From Legionella sp. (lineage in GTDB: Bacteria > Pseudomonadota > Gammaproteobacteria > Legionellales > Legionellaceae): 36,377 nt of DNA. Below, one piece after another: positions 26,010 to 34,953 of the stretch. The DNA is taken from assembly GCA_031291115.1 (NCBI GenBank), contig JARLJQ010000039.1:1-36377 (forward strand), given 5' to 3'. The notes below the pieces were generated by a model. It was given only the letters and a program-made list of their open reading frames with translations. It ran no database searches and had not been told where the DNA came from. Numbering within the stretch: the first letter of the stretch is position 1; every line of letters starts with the position of its first letter. Both the position numbers and the translations under genes were made by a program.

Positions 26010-26786
26010 GTGCATCAACTCAAATTTTCAGAATTTAAATATTGGCCGCAGATAGCAGTGCTTGCTTTAATTCTAGCGGGTATTGTAGCCTATCGTTTCT
26101 TTGCCTATTACGACACGCACTCCAATGATTCCTATGTTTCTGCGCCCGTGATCAATATGACGACCCTTGTTTCTGGTACAGTGACTCAAGTGTATGTAAA
26201 AGACAATCAGAAGGTAAAAAAAGGGGAAAAACTTATTGAAGTTGATCCTCTTCAGTTTCAATACGCAGTGAGCCTGGCAAAAGCTAAGTTAAAAAACGCA
26301 CAAGTTACTATGAATGAGGAGCAAATAGCAGCAGCGCAAATTGAAGTAACTCAGGCAAATCATCAACTGCAACAGAGCACGCTCACTGCACCAGATGATG
26401 GCTATATTACTAATTTTCATCTGCAGGTTGGTCAATATGTTCAAGCAGGTCAGGGTTTATTTGCCTTCATTAATCCCAATCACTGGTGGGTAATTACTTT
26501 GTATCGTGAAACAGCAATTCGTCTCATCCAGCCAGGCGACAAGGCAAAAATTACGATAGATATGTATCCTGGTAAAGTATTTCATGGGCATGTAGAAAGT
26601 ATTGGTTGGGGAATTAACCGAGTGCAGCAAGGTAATGCTGCTCCTTCAACCTTGATGTATATGGAAGCAACCGAAGATTGGATTAGGATTGCGCAGCGTT
26701 TTCCTGTGCGTATTTCTATTGATGATTTAACGGATGAATACCCAATGCGTGTTGGGGCAAGTGCCACAACCAGTACTTATCGATGA
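26010..26786 (+). CDS. HlyD-family membrane fusion protein, AaeA/EmrA-like
   Basis: Periplasmic adaptor of an efflux pump. Residues 14-32 form the single N-terminal membrane helix; SYVSAPVINMTTLVSGTVTQVYVKDNQKVKKGEKL is the biotinyl-lipoyl-like half motif, residues ~85-120 are a short helical hairpin, and STLTAPDDGYITNFHLQVGQYVQAGQ is the second half motif, followed by a beta-barrel domain. The hairpin is short, as in AaeA. The start is GTG with AAAAAGGG a few bases upstream; there is no better ATG. It overlaps the next gene by ATGA, matching the aaeA-aaeB arrangement, and would carry the FUSC protein's substrate across the periplasm. Substrate (aromatic acids in E. coli Aae) is not shown by sequence. 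Confidence 0.9.
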   Translation: MHQLKFSEFKYWPQIAVLALILAGIVAYRFFAYYDTHSNDSYVSAPVINMTTLVSGTVTQVYVKDNQKVKKGEKLIEVDPLQFQYAVSLAKAKLKNAQVTMNEEQIAAAQIEVTQANHQLQQSTLTAPDDGYITNFHLQVGQYVQAGQGLFAFINPNHWWVITLYRETAIRLIQPGDKAKITIDMYPGKVFHGHVESIGWGINRVQQGNAAPSTLMYMEATEDWIRIAQRFPVRISIDDLTDEYPMRVGASATTSTYR

Positions 26787-28846
26787 TTTTGGTGTTTTGG
26801 CCGCAAACTGTTGAAAACAGAGCTGCTATAAGAACTGCTGTTGCTGCCTTAGTCGCGGTGTTGCTCTCTTTTAAGCTGCATTTGGAAACGCCTTATTGGT
26901 CTGGCATGACTGTAGTGGTTGTTTCTAATTTATATACTGGCAGTATTATTGATAAAGCCATGTTGCGAATTATTGGAACGGTTGCAGGTGCAATTATTGG
27001 CTTTTACGCAGCAGGCCTTGTTGCCAATAGTTTCTTGCTTTACTTTCTTTCCTGTTTTTTAATCGTGAGTATAGGCGCTTATTATTACAGCGTTAGTGTT
27101 AATGGTTATGCTTATTTATTAGGTTCTTTATGTGCCTTTATTGTTATTTCTCAATTAGCTATAAACCCACAGAATGCATTTTTTGTGGCGATTTGGCGTC
27201 CGGTTGAAATTGGTATTGGGGTTTTGGTTTCAGCAATCAGCGCATATTTTATTGTTCCGAATCATTTAAAAGATAATATATCCTCCCAGCTTCATGAAAT
27301 TTTTGCTGATTTTTCCATCGAGTTTCAGCAGTTATTTGATACCTTGGTGCAGGGCAAATCAAACTTTGAGTTAGTGTCACAAAGCAATTTAGATACAAAA
27401 AGAAAAATACGTCAAGCGGTAGCGCTTATTGGTGCCATGAATCATGAGCTAGGAGTCACGCAGGAACATACGGATGAAGTTCGTGCTTTATTGGACTCTT
27501 TTTACGACTTATCGAGACAATTGCAGTATCTTATTATCATTTCGCCACAACATAGTGATTTGGATACCATCCAATCTTTGCCCATAGAACAGGTATTCCA
27601 TGCAATTCAAGAAGATTTATTGAGCTTGCAGCGTGTTTTTTCTGCTCCATTACCTGAGCCACTCGTATTACAAACAGGTGATGCAATTAAGAATTTGGAG
27701 CACGAATTCATCAAATCGCAGAAGGGCGGTCAAAGTGAGTTTATCTACACGTTCATTCATTTCTTACAGCAAATTGAACAATGCTTTTCATTAATACGCT
27801 CTTTATTAGAACGTTCACCTCTTGAACAATCGCCAAAATTTCAAGTTCTAAAAATACAAGATCGCTTACGTACCGATGCTGATTTAATAAAGCGTAGTAT
27901 TAAAGCCGGCTTATCCGTAATTTTGGCTTTGAGCTTTTGGCTTACTAGTAATTGGCCTGGTGGTTTAAATGGGATTATTACGAGTTTAATTATTTCTGTT
28001 CGTAAGAATTTGTATGAGATGAAAAATATCAGTATTCATCGAGTGCTGGGTTGTTTTTTAGGCGGCGGTGTTGCTTTGCTTTCTATTCATGCTGTAGCTA
28101 TGGATCTGTGTGATTTTATTTTAGTGTTCTTTGGCTCTGTATGGGCTTTTTCTTATTTTATGTTCAAGCTGCCTAAATACGCCTACATTGGTCTGCAGGC
28201 TAATATTGCTTTAATTATTTCTCTAGCACAACAAGGTGGCCCACCAGTAGATTTAGCGCCGCCTATGCAGCGTTTGGCGGGAATTTTTATTGGTATTCTA
28301 GCGAGTTTTATTATTGCTAATCTTGTTTGGCGTTCCGACGTATGGACTATGTTGAATCGCTATCTTAATAAACTATATACTTATATGGATTATAATTTAA
28401 GGCAGGTATTGCTGGTTCCTGGTAATGAAAAAACCTTACACGATCTGGCTAATCTGTTTTGGCTGTCACGAGGCTTGCTTGAATCACTTGCTGATGAGCC
28501 TTTAAATCATAAAAAACAGGCTGCATTGGCGGTGCTCACAAAGCGTTTTGAATCTTTAGTCATGACACAAGCGACAATCAGCCATATTTTGGTAACTATT
28601 GATAAAGAAAAAGTACAAAATTCAGCAGTGTTATTTAATTATGATCTATTGTTTTATGAGCACGCTGTATTACGGTGCTTTGAACAACATGATACAGCGG
28701 GTGGTTTAATAATCAGTCGTGAATTACTGGATTTTTTGGCGACTATAAGTGCTCAACCGGCATTTTCCGAAGTGCCAAATGAGGATCTCAGGGTGTTTCT
28801 TGCGTATATAAATGCTTTGAATCAGCTTGTTTTGCGTATTCATTAA
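26783..28846 (+). CDS. FUSC-family efflux permease, AaeB-like
   Basis: Inner-membrane partner of the adaptor encoded just upstream. It has the duplicated FUSC layout: a first membrane block at about residues 15-155 (AVAALVAVLLSFKLHLETPYWSGMTVVVV is the usual opening), a long soluble helical part (~160-365), a second membrane block at about 370-525 (KAGLSVILALSFWLTSNWPGG; LQANIALIISL) and a C-terminal soluble helical region. 687 residues is normal for AaeB. The ATGA overlap shows translational coupling. Family members export aromatic carboxylic acids or other amphipathic toxic compounds; the driving force is thought to be the proton gradient. No regulator gene of the AaeR type is adjacent. Confidence 0.9.
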   Translation: MILVFWPQTVENRAAIRTAVAALVAVLLSFKLHLETPYWSGMTVVVVSNLYTGSIIDKAMLRIIGTVAGAIIGFYAAGLVANSFLLYFLSCFLIVSIGAYYYSVSVNGYAYLLGSLCAFIVISQLAINPQNAFFVAIWRPVEIGIGVLVSAISAYFIVPNHLKDNISSQLHEIFADFSIEFQQLFDTLVQGKSNFELVSQSNLDTKRKIRQAVALIGAMNHELGVTQEHTDEVRALLDSFYDLSRQLQYLIIISPQHSDLDTIQSLPIEQVFHAIQEDLLSLQRVFSAPLPEPLVLQTGDAIKNLEHEFIKSQKGGQSEFIYTFIHFLQQIEQCFSLIRSLLERSPLEQSPKFQVLKIQDRLRTDADLIKRSIKAGLSVILALSFWLTSNWPGGLNGIITSLIISVRKNLYEMKNISIHRVLGCFLGGGVALLSIHAVAMDLCDFILVFFGSVWAFSYFMFKLPKYAYIGLQANIALIISLAQQGGPPVDLAPPMQRLAGIFIGILASFIIANLVWRSDVWTMLNRYLNKLYTYMDYNLRQVLLVPGNEKTLHDLANLFWLSRGLLESLADEPLNHKKQAALAVLTKRFESLVMTQATISHILVTIDKEKVQNSAVLFNYDLLFYEHAVLRCFEQHDTAGGLIISRELLDFLATISAQPAFSEVPNEDLRVFLAYINALNQLVLRIH

Positions 28847-29028
28847 AAAAAATGTCTTATTTACGTCTTAATCGTAAAACAGAGTCTGTTTTTGTGGTAA
28901 ATTGCAAAAAATCAACTACTTATCAGGATTTCACTTCCACGTTTTCAAGGTAACAGTGCGGTTTAAAGCTTTAATTTCCGGTGTTTTTCGTTGCAATAAA
29001 TTGCAAAACGTGTAAAAATTGATCGAAT

Positions 29029-30243
29029 ATGAAAAAGATAATATTATATATATGCTTATTTTTATCCCTAGCTGCTGCAGGTTTTTCTGTATGGTGGTTT
29101 GGGTCTTTTAAATCAGAAAAGCAACCGTCATTAACGTTCAGACCGGTTGGTTTTGAGCAACTTCCTGGATGGAAAAAAGCAGAGCTGACAAAGTCCTTAT
29201 CGGCTTTTCAGATTTCTTGTCGTGCTTTTATAAGACAAGATCCAGAACAAGTTGTGGGAACCGATACCATTGAATTGCAAGTGAAGGATTGGCAACCTGC
29301 TTGTGTTGCTGCTTTAGCGATTAATCATGTGACTGAAAAAGCCGCCAAGTCGTTTTTTCAGAAGTGGTTTCAGCCGGTCGAATTTTATGACAAAAAAGCA
29401 GGCCCTGGATTATTCACAGGCTATTATGTCCCCGCACTTAAAGGCAGTTACACTAAGTCGGATGAATTTAACATTCCTTTATATGAAACACCTAATGATT
29501 TAATTACTACTGATTTAGGACTGTTTTCCAATGATTTTAAAAATCGCCGCATTGTGGGTAGGGTAGATAAGAACCGACTGGTTCCATACTTCACTCGTGA
29601 ACAAATAAATAATGGCGCCCTTAAAGGAAAATCACGTGTTTTAGTCTGGATTAATAATGCCGTTGACCGTGTTTTTTTAGAAATTCAAGGTTCAGGGGTG
29701 GTTGAGCTGGACAATGGGGAGACTATTTCTGTAGGTTATGATGCCCAGAATGGAATGCCTTATACCGCTATTGCTGCGGTTTTAATAAGAAAAGGCGTGA
29801 TGACTCGTGATAATGCATCCATGCAAGCGATTAAGCGCTATTTAGAAGCAAATCCTGAAGAATTGCATCCGGTACTTAATCAAAATAAATCCTTTGTATT
29901 CTTCCGTAAAATGGCACAAGGTGTGGCTTTAGGCGCACAAGGTGTGTCATTAACACCAGGTTATTCTTTGGCAATTGACAAAGAATGGATCCCTATGGGG
30001 ACACCGCTTTGGTTAAATACTACACGTCCTGATAGTAAAAACCCAAATAAGACAAAGCCAATGCAACGCCTTATGATTGCTCAAGACACTGGTGGTGCGA
30101 TTCGCGGTAAGATTCGTGGTGATGTGTTTTGGGGTGGTGGTCATAGAGCCGCTCTGATTGCCGGTCATATGAAAAACAGTGGGCATTATTGGCTGTTGGT
30201 ACCTAAACAGGCATTGCCACGTTTAGAAAATAAAGCTAATTAA
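29029..30243 (+). CDS. mltA: Membrane-bound lytic murein transglycosylase A
   Basis: Cleaves the MurNAc-GlcNAc bond of peptidoglycan with formation of 1,6-anhydro ends, in the periplasm. Visible family features: GPGLFTGYYVPALKGS (126-140), LEIQGSGVVEL (217-227) and the C-terminal 3D domain AQDTGGAIRGKIRGDVFWG with Asp353 and Asp365; Asp365 corresponds to the catalytic Asp308 of the E. coli enzyme. The N-terminus has a hydrophobic segment (residues 4-24) but no lipobox, since the only early Cys (Cys9) is out of place, so it seems anchored by the uncleaved helix and not by lipid. 404 aa is slightly longer than E. coli MltA. No strong ribosome site. It converges on the deacetylase gene. Confidence 0.93.
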   Translation: MKKIILYICLFLSLAAAGFSVWWFGSFKSEKQPSLTFRPVGFEQLPGWKKAELTKSLSAFQISCRAFIRQDPEQVVGTDTIELQVKDWQPACVAALAINHVTEKAAKSFFQKWFQPVEFYDKKAGPGLFTGYYVPALKGSYTKSDEFNIPLYETPNDLITTDLGLFSNDFKNRRIVGRVDKNRLVPYFTREQINNGALKGKSRVLVWINNAVDRVFLEIQGSGVVELDNGETISVGYDAQNGMPYTAIAAVLIRKGVMTRDNASMQAIKRYLEANPEELHPVLNQNKSFVFFRKMAQGVALGAQGVSLTPGYSLAIDKEWIPMGTPLWLNTTRPDSKNPNKTKPMQRLMIAQDTGGAIRGKIRGDVFWGGGHRAALIAGHMKNSGHYWLLVPKQALPRLENKAN

Positions 30244-30247
30244 TAAT

Positions 30248-30281
30248 AAGGGCCGTTGCGTCTTATGACTCAACGGCCCTT
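30248..30281. terminator. Bidirectional terminator hairpin between mltA and the deacetylase gene
   Basis: A perfect 11-bp GC-rich stem, AAGGGCCGTTG at 30248-30258 pairing with 30271-30281, encloses a 12-nt loop. The plus strand continues into AGCTTTTATTG. It starts 4 bp after the mltA stop and ends 5 bp before the convergent gene's stop, the classic place for a shared terminator. Confidence 0.85.
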
Positions 30282-30286
30282 AGCTT

Positions 30287-31141
30287 TTATTGTATTGCAG
30301 GTACTTCTTCTTTGGGAGTGGCTTCAATCAGTTTTGGTGACTCTGTATTGTCATTTAACGGTTGGGCTGTAGAGCCTTTTAAAGCATCTGCCAAGCTGAT
30401 AAATTTGTATCCATTTTTTTTATACAGTTCCAGTACATCTGCCAAACATAAACTATTCAATAGATTAGCATGGATTAGTAAAATTTGTTTTACAGGTTGA
30501 CCGTTTTTAGTTCGGCGCTCTGCTGCTAAAGTTTGCTTCCAGATATAAGCTAAATAACGTTTTTTAAACTGTTCTAGGTTTTGTGCTCTTTTTCTATAAG
30601 GGATTCTATAAAACTGAGCGTTAAACTCATAATCTTTACTGTCTATAGTGACTGGCGCAATGGTGTATTGATGTGCGGCCAGATAATCAAGTACCTTTTG
30701 TTTTTTTGCACCTGAGCCTTCAGAAAGGTATGGGTAGCGGAAGTATTTAGGTTCAGTCATTACACGTGCTAAAGAGACATCAGCCCGGTCAACGTCTGCG
30801 ATGTATTTATCCGTATTCATGCTGCCCAGATTATTATGGGTGTATGTATGATTGCCAAGAGCAAATCCTTGGGCACGGAACGTTTCTAGCAGATCCCATT
30901 CATTTTTGGCCACAGCACCACCAATTATAAAACCTGTAGCTGGAACTTGATAATCAACCAAGGCTTTAACAAGTGCCATAAATCGGTCTTGAGTTCTTTT
31001 CAAATTGGCTGGTGTGCTTGTCCCTGAGGCAACGAAAGGCAAGTCATCAATAGTAATTGCAATTTCACGTTCTTCAGCTGCAAAGCTTGATATATTGAAA
31101 GTGCAAAGCAAAAGAGTCACAACGGTCCATCGAAGTAACAT
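30287..31141 (-). CDS. Exported polysaccharide deacetylase (NodB domain)
   Basis: Carbohydrate esterase family 4-type fold. Residues 1-21 are a signal peptide (TLLLCTFNISSFAA). NodB motifs: IAITIDDLP with Asp32/Asp33, NHTYTHNNL with metal ligands His98 and His102, FRYPY with Arg135, and the late LLIHANLLNS with the catalytic-type His. The set is complete enough for a metal-dependent N- or O-deacetylase. The C-terminal ~30 residues are Pro/Glu-rich and look disordered. 284 aa is ordinary. Next to mltA, a role in periplasmic peptidoglycan or exopolysaccharide editing is reasonable, but the two genes are convergent and not an operon. The substrate is not evident. Confidence 0.9.
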   Translation of the reverse strand: MLLRWTVVTLLLCTFNISSFAAEEREIAITIDDLPFVASGTSTPANLKRTQDRFMALVKALVDYQVPATGFIIGGAVAKNEWDLLETFRAQGFALGNHTYTHNNLGSMNTDKYIADVDRADVSLARVMTEPKYFRYPYLSEGSGAKKQKVLDYLAAHQYTIAPVTIDSKDYEFNAQFYRIPYRKRAQNLEQFKKRYLAYIWKQTLAAERRTKNGQPVKQILLIHANLLNSLCLADVLELYKKNGYKFISLADALKGSTAQPLNDNTESPKLIEATPKEEVPAIQ

Positions 31142-31210
31142 GATATCCCCTGATTTATTATTTTTATTACATTAAACTATAGTAGATAATTTTAAAAAAA
31201 AAAGGTAACC

Positions 31211-31372
31211 ATTCACCACGTTCACCAAAAAGCCATATTTGGCGCACCTTGAGAGATCTTGATTCAAAAAAATGCTCACATACCTCTGTATGCTGCGCTT
31301 TTTTTGAATCAAGATCTCTCAACCTGCACTCAAATCTGACTTTTTCCCTAAAGCATTCAAAATGTGGTGAAT
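31211..31372. mobile_element. Palindromic MITE-like element, family C
   Basis: A perfect 24-bp inverted repeat, 31249-31272 with 31299-31322 (TTGAGAGATCTTGATTCAAA core), encloses a 26-nt loop. The inversion goes on with gaps on both sides (GCCATATTTGGCGCACC against CTGCACTCAAATCTGAC) and closes with 9-bp ends ATTCACCAC (31211-31219) and GTGGTGAAT (31364-31372). Total 162 bp, no coding capacity. It occupies the gap upstream of the deacetylase gene and ends 15 bp past the stop of the polytopic membrane protein gene, where it could terminate that transcript. Confidence 0.8.
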
Positions 31373-31387
31373 AGATACAAAAAAAGG

Positions 31388-32728
31388 TTAGTTAATTTGG
31401 CATGGATCTAAGTTGACATGATCGAGAGTTTTGTGCGGCACTGATGATTGTACTGTTGTATTTTCAGGCTCTGTTGTCCGTGGACTAAACAAGGGATAAG
31501 GCGTGGAGAAGGGAGGAGGATTGGTATTTAGATATTTTTCAGCTTTTGGCGTATGTTTTTTTAAAAGTTGGTCTACATACTCCAGGTCGTCATCGATATA
31601 CAAACGTAAAGTCGTATTATTTTCATCAAAATTAAGCCGGTATCGATTATCTACTTGCGTGTTGCGGTGATGATGCATGTACATTCCAGCAGCTGTTACG
31701 GTAACAAAGGCAGCTAGAGCAAATGCGGCAGGAATAGCTACGGCAATGATTGGTGAAGTAAATAAAAGAGTTGGTAAAAACATACTTGTGGCACTTAAGA
31801 GAATTAAACTGGTTAATCCAACCCAGCCAATTATAGGTACTCTCTTAAAACCAAGCAGATTACGAACTGAATTTGCATGCCAGGCAGCACGCTCTTCATT
31901 GGTTGGGCACATGTAGGCCAGGCCTTTTGCTTGATACTCGTTGATGTCATTGAGCCATAGCCGGCAATTTTGTGTTCCTTCCAGGTAATATTGTGCCTTT
32001 CTTTGTGCATAAAATTCTGCTCTTATTGCAAATAAGGACATCGCAATCATGATAATTGGCAAGACAAAGGTTGCAATCGGAACAAAAAAAGCGGCAATGG
32101 TCGTTATCACCGCAAATATAATTGATGCGAATAAAACAGGCGCAAATGTTGTGGCAATGCCCCAAGCGACACCTTGAGCTATTTTATCATTAGTACGCAA
32201 TAGACTGGTTTTTTCTTTATGGTGCCCCAAAAGAAAATAGGGGAGATTGGCATGGGCTGCAAAAAGATTATTAACAACTGCATACAGCATACCACTTAAA
32301 TAGACTGAAGAACCTGCAAATAAACCGATTGAAATTGCGGTAAGCCAGGTGGGTAATGCAAGAAATGGGGTGGCGATGAACAAAATAATAAACAGAGCAC
32401 AAACACCTACAGTAATGAGTCCAGCACGAAGAAATAAGCGTAAAAGATCATTTCTAGGAAGTTCTCGGCCTTTTAGTCTCGGATTACGATAGAGAATTCG
32501 ATATAGTCCATGTTCTTTTAGATAGTTTACTATGTTTTTTGTGTCATCTAATCTTTCAAGCAAGATGATAAGTTTATTTACAGAAACGATTGCTTTATCC
32601 AGCTTGTTTATATTCTGAAATTCTTGTTGAAATGTGACAAACAGTGAGTGAAGCGGGTGGCTGGAGTCAATTTTTTGTTGTTCTATAACGTCTTCAATAA
32701 TATAGGAAAGAATGCGAATTTGCTGCAT
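31388..32728 (-). CDS. Polytopic membrane protein of unknown function
   Basis: I do not recognise this protein. The N-terminal ~95 residues are helical and charged, then come hydrophobic segments grouped as about two (LITVGVCALFIILFIATPFLAL, WLTAISIGLFAGSSVYLSG), two to three more (VAWGIATTFAPVLFASIIFAVITTIAAFFVPIAT and on) and, after a ~70-residue polar loop, two more (VGLTSLILLSATSMFLPTLLF, IAVAIPAAFALAAFVTVTAAG). The last ~100 residues are soluble and end Pro/Thr-rich. The start at 32728 is preferred because AAGGG stands 6 bp before it; an in-frame ATG at 32782 would add 18 residues and lacks a good site. The layout recalls large families of Legionella membrane proteins of unknown role; effector status is only a guess. 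Confidence 0.7.
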   Translation of the reverse strand: MQQIRILSYIIEDVIEQQKIDSSHPLHSLFVTFQQEFQNINKLDKAIVSVNKLIILLERLDDTKNIVNYLKEHGLYRILYRNPRLKGRELPRNDLLRLFLRAGLITVGVCALFIILFIATPFLALPTWLTAISIGLFAGSSVYLSGMLYAVVNNLFAAHANLPYFLLGHHKEKTSLLRTNDKIAQGVAWGIATTFAPVLFASIIFAVITTIAAFFVPIATFVLPIIMIAMSLFAIRAEFYAQRKAQYYLEGTQNCRLWLNDINEYQAKGLAYMCPTNEERAAWHANSVRNLLGFKRVPIIGWVGLTSLILLSATSMFLPTLLFTSPIIAVAIPAAFALAAFVTVTAAGMYMHHHRNTQVDNRYRLNFDENNTTLRLYIDDDLEYVDQLLKKHTPKAEKYLNTNPPPFSTPYPLFSPRTTEPENTTVQSSVPHKTLDHVNLDPCQIN

Positions 32729-32973
32729 ATCAGTCCCTTGTAACGCTATCGATATCCTTAACGCAGTTTCTGATGCAGCCATGTTCAGAACTCACAAAAA
32801 TGACGATTATATTTTAGTTATTTAACACGGTCAATCTATGGTCTATAAGAGTTGTACTAGTGCTTATTAATGTTCCAAAGTGGTTTATATAGCAGGGATT
32901 AGACAAATCAATGCACGTAAACTATAGTCAAAATGAACCTCCATTAGTGCCAATTTTCGATCAACGTATATAT

Positions 32974-33083
32974 CCGTCATCCAGAGCGTAGCGAAGGATC
33001 TCCTGAAGGTGGCTCAGTTTAGATGAAGGGAGATCCTTCGCTGCGTTCTGGACGACGAAATTAATGGCAGCGTAGCGAAGGAT
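32974..33083. repeat. Family A palindromic repeat, copy 3, with an extra partial arm
   Basis: Arms 32974-33003 and 33029-33057 match as inverted copies at 26 of 29 bases, with a loop carrying GAAGGTGGCTCAG as in copy 1 and in the same orientation. A 15-base duplicate of the left arm (AGCGTAGCGAAGGAT) follows at 33069-33083. This lies in the non-coding stretch 32783-33142; the remaining ~190 bp left of it show no gene or clear promoter. Confidence 0.88.
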
Positions 33084-33142
33084 ATTGGTGATTGCAACGA
33101 AGAATAATTCACTGAAAAATAAGTAATAACGGGAGAATACCA

Positions 33143-33541
33143 GTGGAGCTAATGAGGCTTTGGGAAAAAGAATATAATGAACACCTGGTTGATTCTGCTG
33201 ATGCGCCACAGACACTGGATGTGATGGAGCAATTATTTAGGCCAACTGCTTCTTTAAATATGTTTGGAGCAATTACCTTACGTGATGTTATTAGTGCTGA
33301 AATTGCTAGAAAATGCAATCAACTAACTAATGGTAATACGGTTGAATCCACGGCAGACATGAAGTTCTTTTTAACAAATAAGCTGGGTGAATTGGCACGC
33401 TCTAAAGACGCTCCTAGTTCAATAAGCAATAAAGAAAATCCTAATGCTGAATTAGCACGACGTATTTTATGTAGCCTGACTCAGGTAGACCGCTGTTTTG
33501 CCGCTTTGAAGGCCTCTCAAACAATACGCCTCATTCAATGA
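33143..33541 (+). CDS. Small soluble protein of unknown function (132 aa)
   Basis: No family recognised. It lacks a signal peptide and membrane segments and reads as a mainly helical protein (for example VMEQLFRP, AITLRDVISAEIARKC, MKFFLTNKLGELARSK and ARRILCSLTQVDRCFAALKASQ) with three cysteines. The start is GTG at 33143: GGGAG lies 7 bp before it, whereas the next in-frame ATG (33152) has its GGAG only 3 bp away, too close. It follows family A copy 3 by 60 bp, and its end overlaps the end of the convergent glycosyltransferase gene by 7 bp (33535-33541), so there is no room for a terminator between them. Confidence 0.65.
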   Translation: MELMRLWEKEYNEHLVDSADAPQTLDVMEQLFRPTASLNMFGAITLRDVISAEIARKCNQLTNGNTVESTADMKFFLTNKLGELARSKDAPSSISNKENPNAELARRILCSLTQVDRCFAALKASQTIRLIQ

Positions 33542-34938
33542 TTAATGCAGTGATACGCATATAGAGTGTATGTTTTCTTTTTTTGAATATAGGCTGATGC
33601 AGGCATTCGTTGGCATTCATCAAAATACTGTTTTAAGCAGTTTTTTCTGTCATAACCATCAATATAAACGGCCTCTTTTAAAACTTTATCCGCAATTTTT
33701 TTCTTCACGTCAGTACTCCAAAAAGCATACTGATTTTCTGCTGAGCCACAGCCCAGCGTATAAACTTCAGGATGGTCTTTAAGAAAAAACAACATGCGCG
33801 CCTCAAACCAGCCTGAGGTTAAAATGGTTTTCGGTAAGTGCGGGTATGCTGTATTAAAATCATTTATTAAATTATAAGACGCCAGCTTTTTAGAAACGGT
33901 AGAACTGTGCTTGTACGTGTTATCAACTAACACGCAGATACTGATTAGAGCGTATAGGGCAATAATTGAATAGGCTGTTTTTCGGTATTGAAGTGTCTCA
34001 AAGCAATAAGCAAAAAGCAGCGAGCCACTGATTAAATAGGGTGCGAGCCAAAATATTCTAATTTCTGCTTTGCTTGCTGCATATACATAGAAACAGATAA
34101 AGGTAATACAAATAATCCAGCACAATTTAACTATCAGCTCTTTTTTGTCACCTGAATTTAAGCGACCAACCAGTAACGGTGGGAGGAGCATGAAGTTGAG
34201 GGATGGGATGAACATAATGAGGTAGGTGCGCAGGGCATTATAAAAAGGATTGGTTGTCGTGTTGAGTTGATGGCTGGTTAATTGATAAATAAAAGATTGC
34301 CATTGATGTTGGTAGTTCCAGATAAGCACGGGGCTAAAAATAAGTACCGCAATCAACATAGCAAAGTAAAAGTGCTTTGATTTAAAAATGGAGCGGTAAG
34401 AGGTAGATATTAAAAAAATCAGCAGGGCGAAGATTAATACGACGCCGGTGTATTTGGATAGCATCATTAAACCCGCACTGGCGCCAATTAAATAGAGTTC
34501 TTTGGTTTGATTGGTTTTGATAAATTTTGCAGTGTAATACAGCGTTAATGCCCAAAATAGGGTAAGTGGTGTGTCGTAGGTTGTTTCCGTCAGAATGTCC
34601 ATAGTGACCAACGGAGCAGTTAGCCAGGATAACATGGCGACAGCGCTTGCCTCTTTGGATAAAAAAAGACGGGCGGTTTTATAAATGATACCGCTGGTGA
34701 GTGCGGTGGTTACAACGCCGATAATACTTAATGAGAATAATGTAGTACCAAATAGCATGTTTGAAAGCTTAATAAAATAAGCAATCATTGGCGAACCATC
34801 ATAATAGGATAAAGCCAGATGGCGGCTCCATTCCCAATAGTAATAAGTATCAAGTGATAACAAATTAATCGGTGCCAAACCTAAGAGAATGGCGAAATAA
34901 ATGCCAAGAAACAGGAACAGACTGTGTGTTTTTGTCAT
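33535..34938 (-). CDS. GT39-like polytopic glycosyltransferase (ArnT/PMT type)
   Basis: Inner-membrane GT-C enzyme that moves a sugar from a polyprenyl phosphate carrier to a periplasmic acceptor. The opening is the family signature: LSLDTYYYWEWSRHLALSYYDGSP, with Asp30 as likely catalytic base and Asp47 in the following loop. About ten to eleven membrane segments fill residues 5-345, and a periplasmic C-terminal domain of ~115 residues with Cys (LGCGSAEN, NCLKQYFDECQ) follows. 467 aa suits the bacterial PMT_2/RgtA-like group. It begins 14 bp after the GT2-GtrA gene, so it should use that enzyme's product. Acceptor (lipid A, O-antigen or protein) is unknown. No clear ribosome site. Confidence 0.88.
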   Translation of the reverse strand: MTKTHSLFLFLGIYFAILLGLAPINLLSLDTYYYWEWSRHLALSYYDGSPMIAYFIKLSNMLFGTTLFSLSIIGVVTTALTSGIIYKTARLFLSKEASAVAMLSWLTAPLVTMDILTETTYDTPLTLFWALTLYYTAKFIKTNQTKELYLIGASAGLMMLSKYTGVVLIFALLIFLISTSYRSIFKSKHFYFAMLIAVLIFSPVLIWNYQHQWQSFIYQLTSHQLNTTTNPFYNALRTYLIMFIPSLNFMLLPPLLVGRLNSGDKKELIVKLCWIICITFICFYVYAASKAEIRIFWLAPYLISGSLLFAYCFETLQYRKTAYSIIALYALISICVLVDNTYKHSSTVSKKLASYNLINDFNTAYPHLPKTILTSGWFEARMLFFLKDHPEVYTLGCGSAENQYAFWSTDVKKKIADKVLKEAVYIDGYDRKNCLKQYFDECQRMPASAYIQKKKTYTLYAYHCINH

Positions 34939-34953
34939 TAATAAAGTTCGCTT

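Noticed and set aside
33109..33318. Minus-strand frame opposite the 132-residue gene
   Set aside because: Antisense to a gene with a well-placed GGGAG site and helical protein character.
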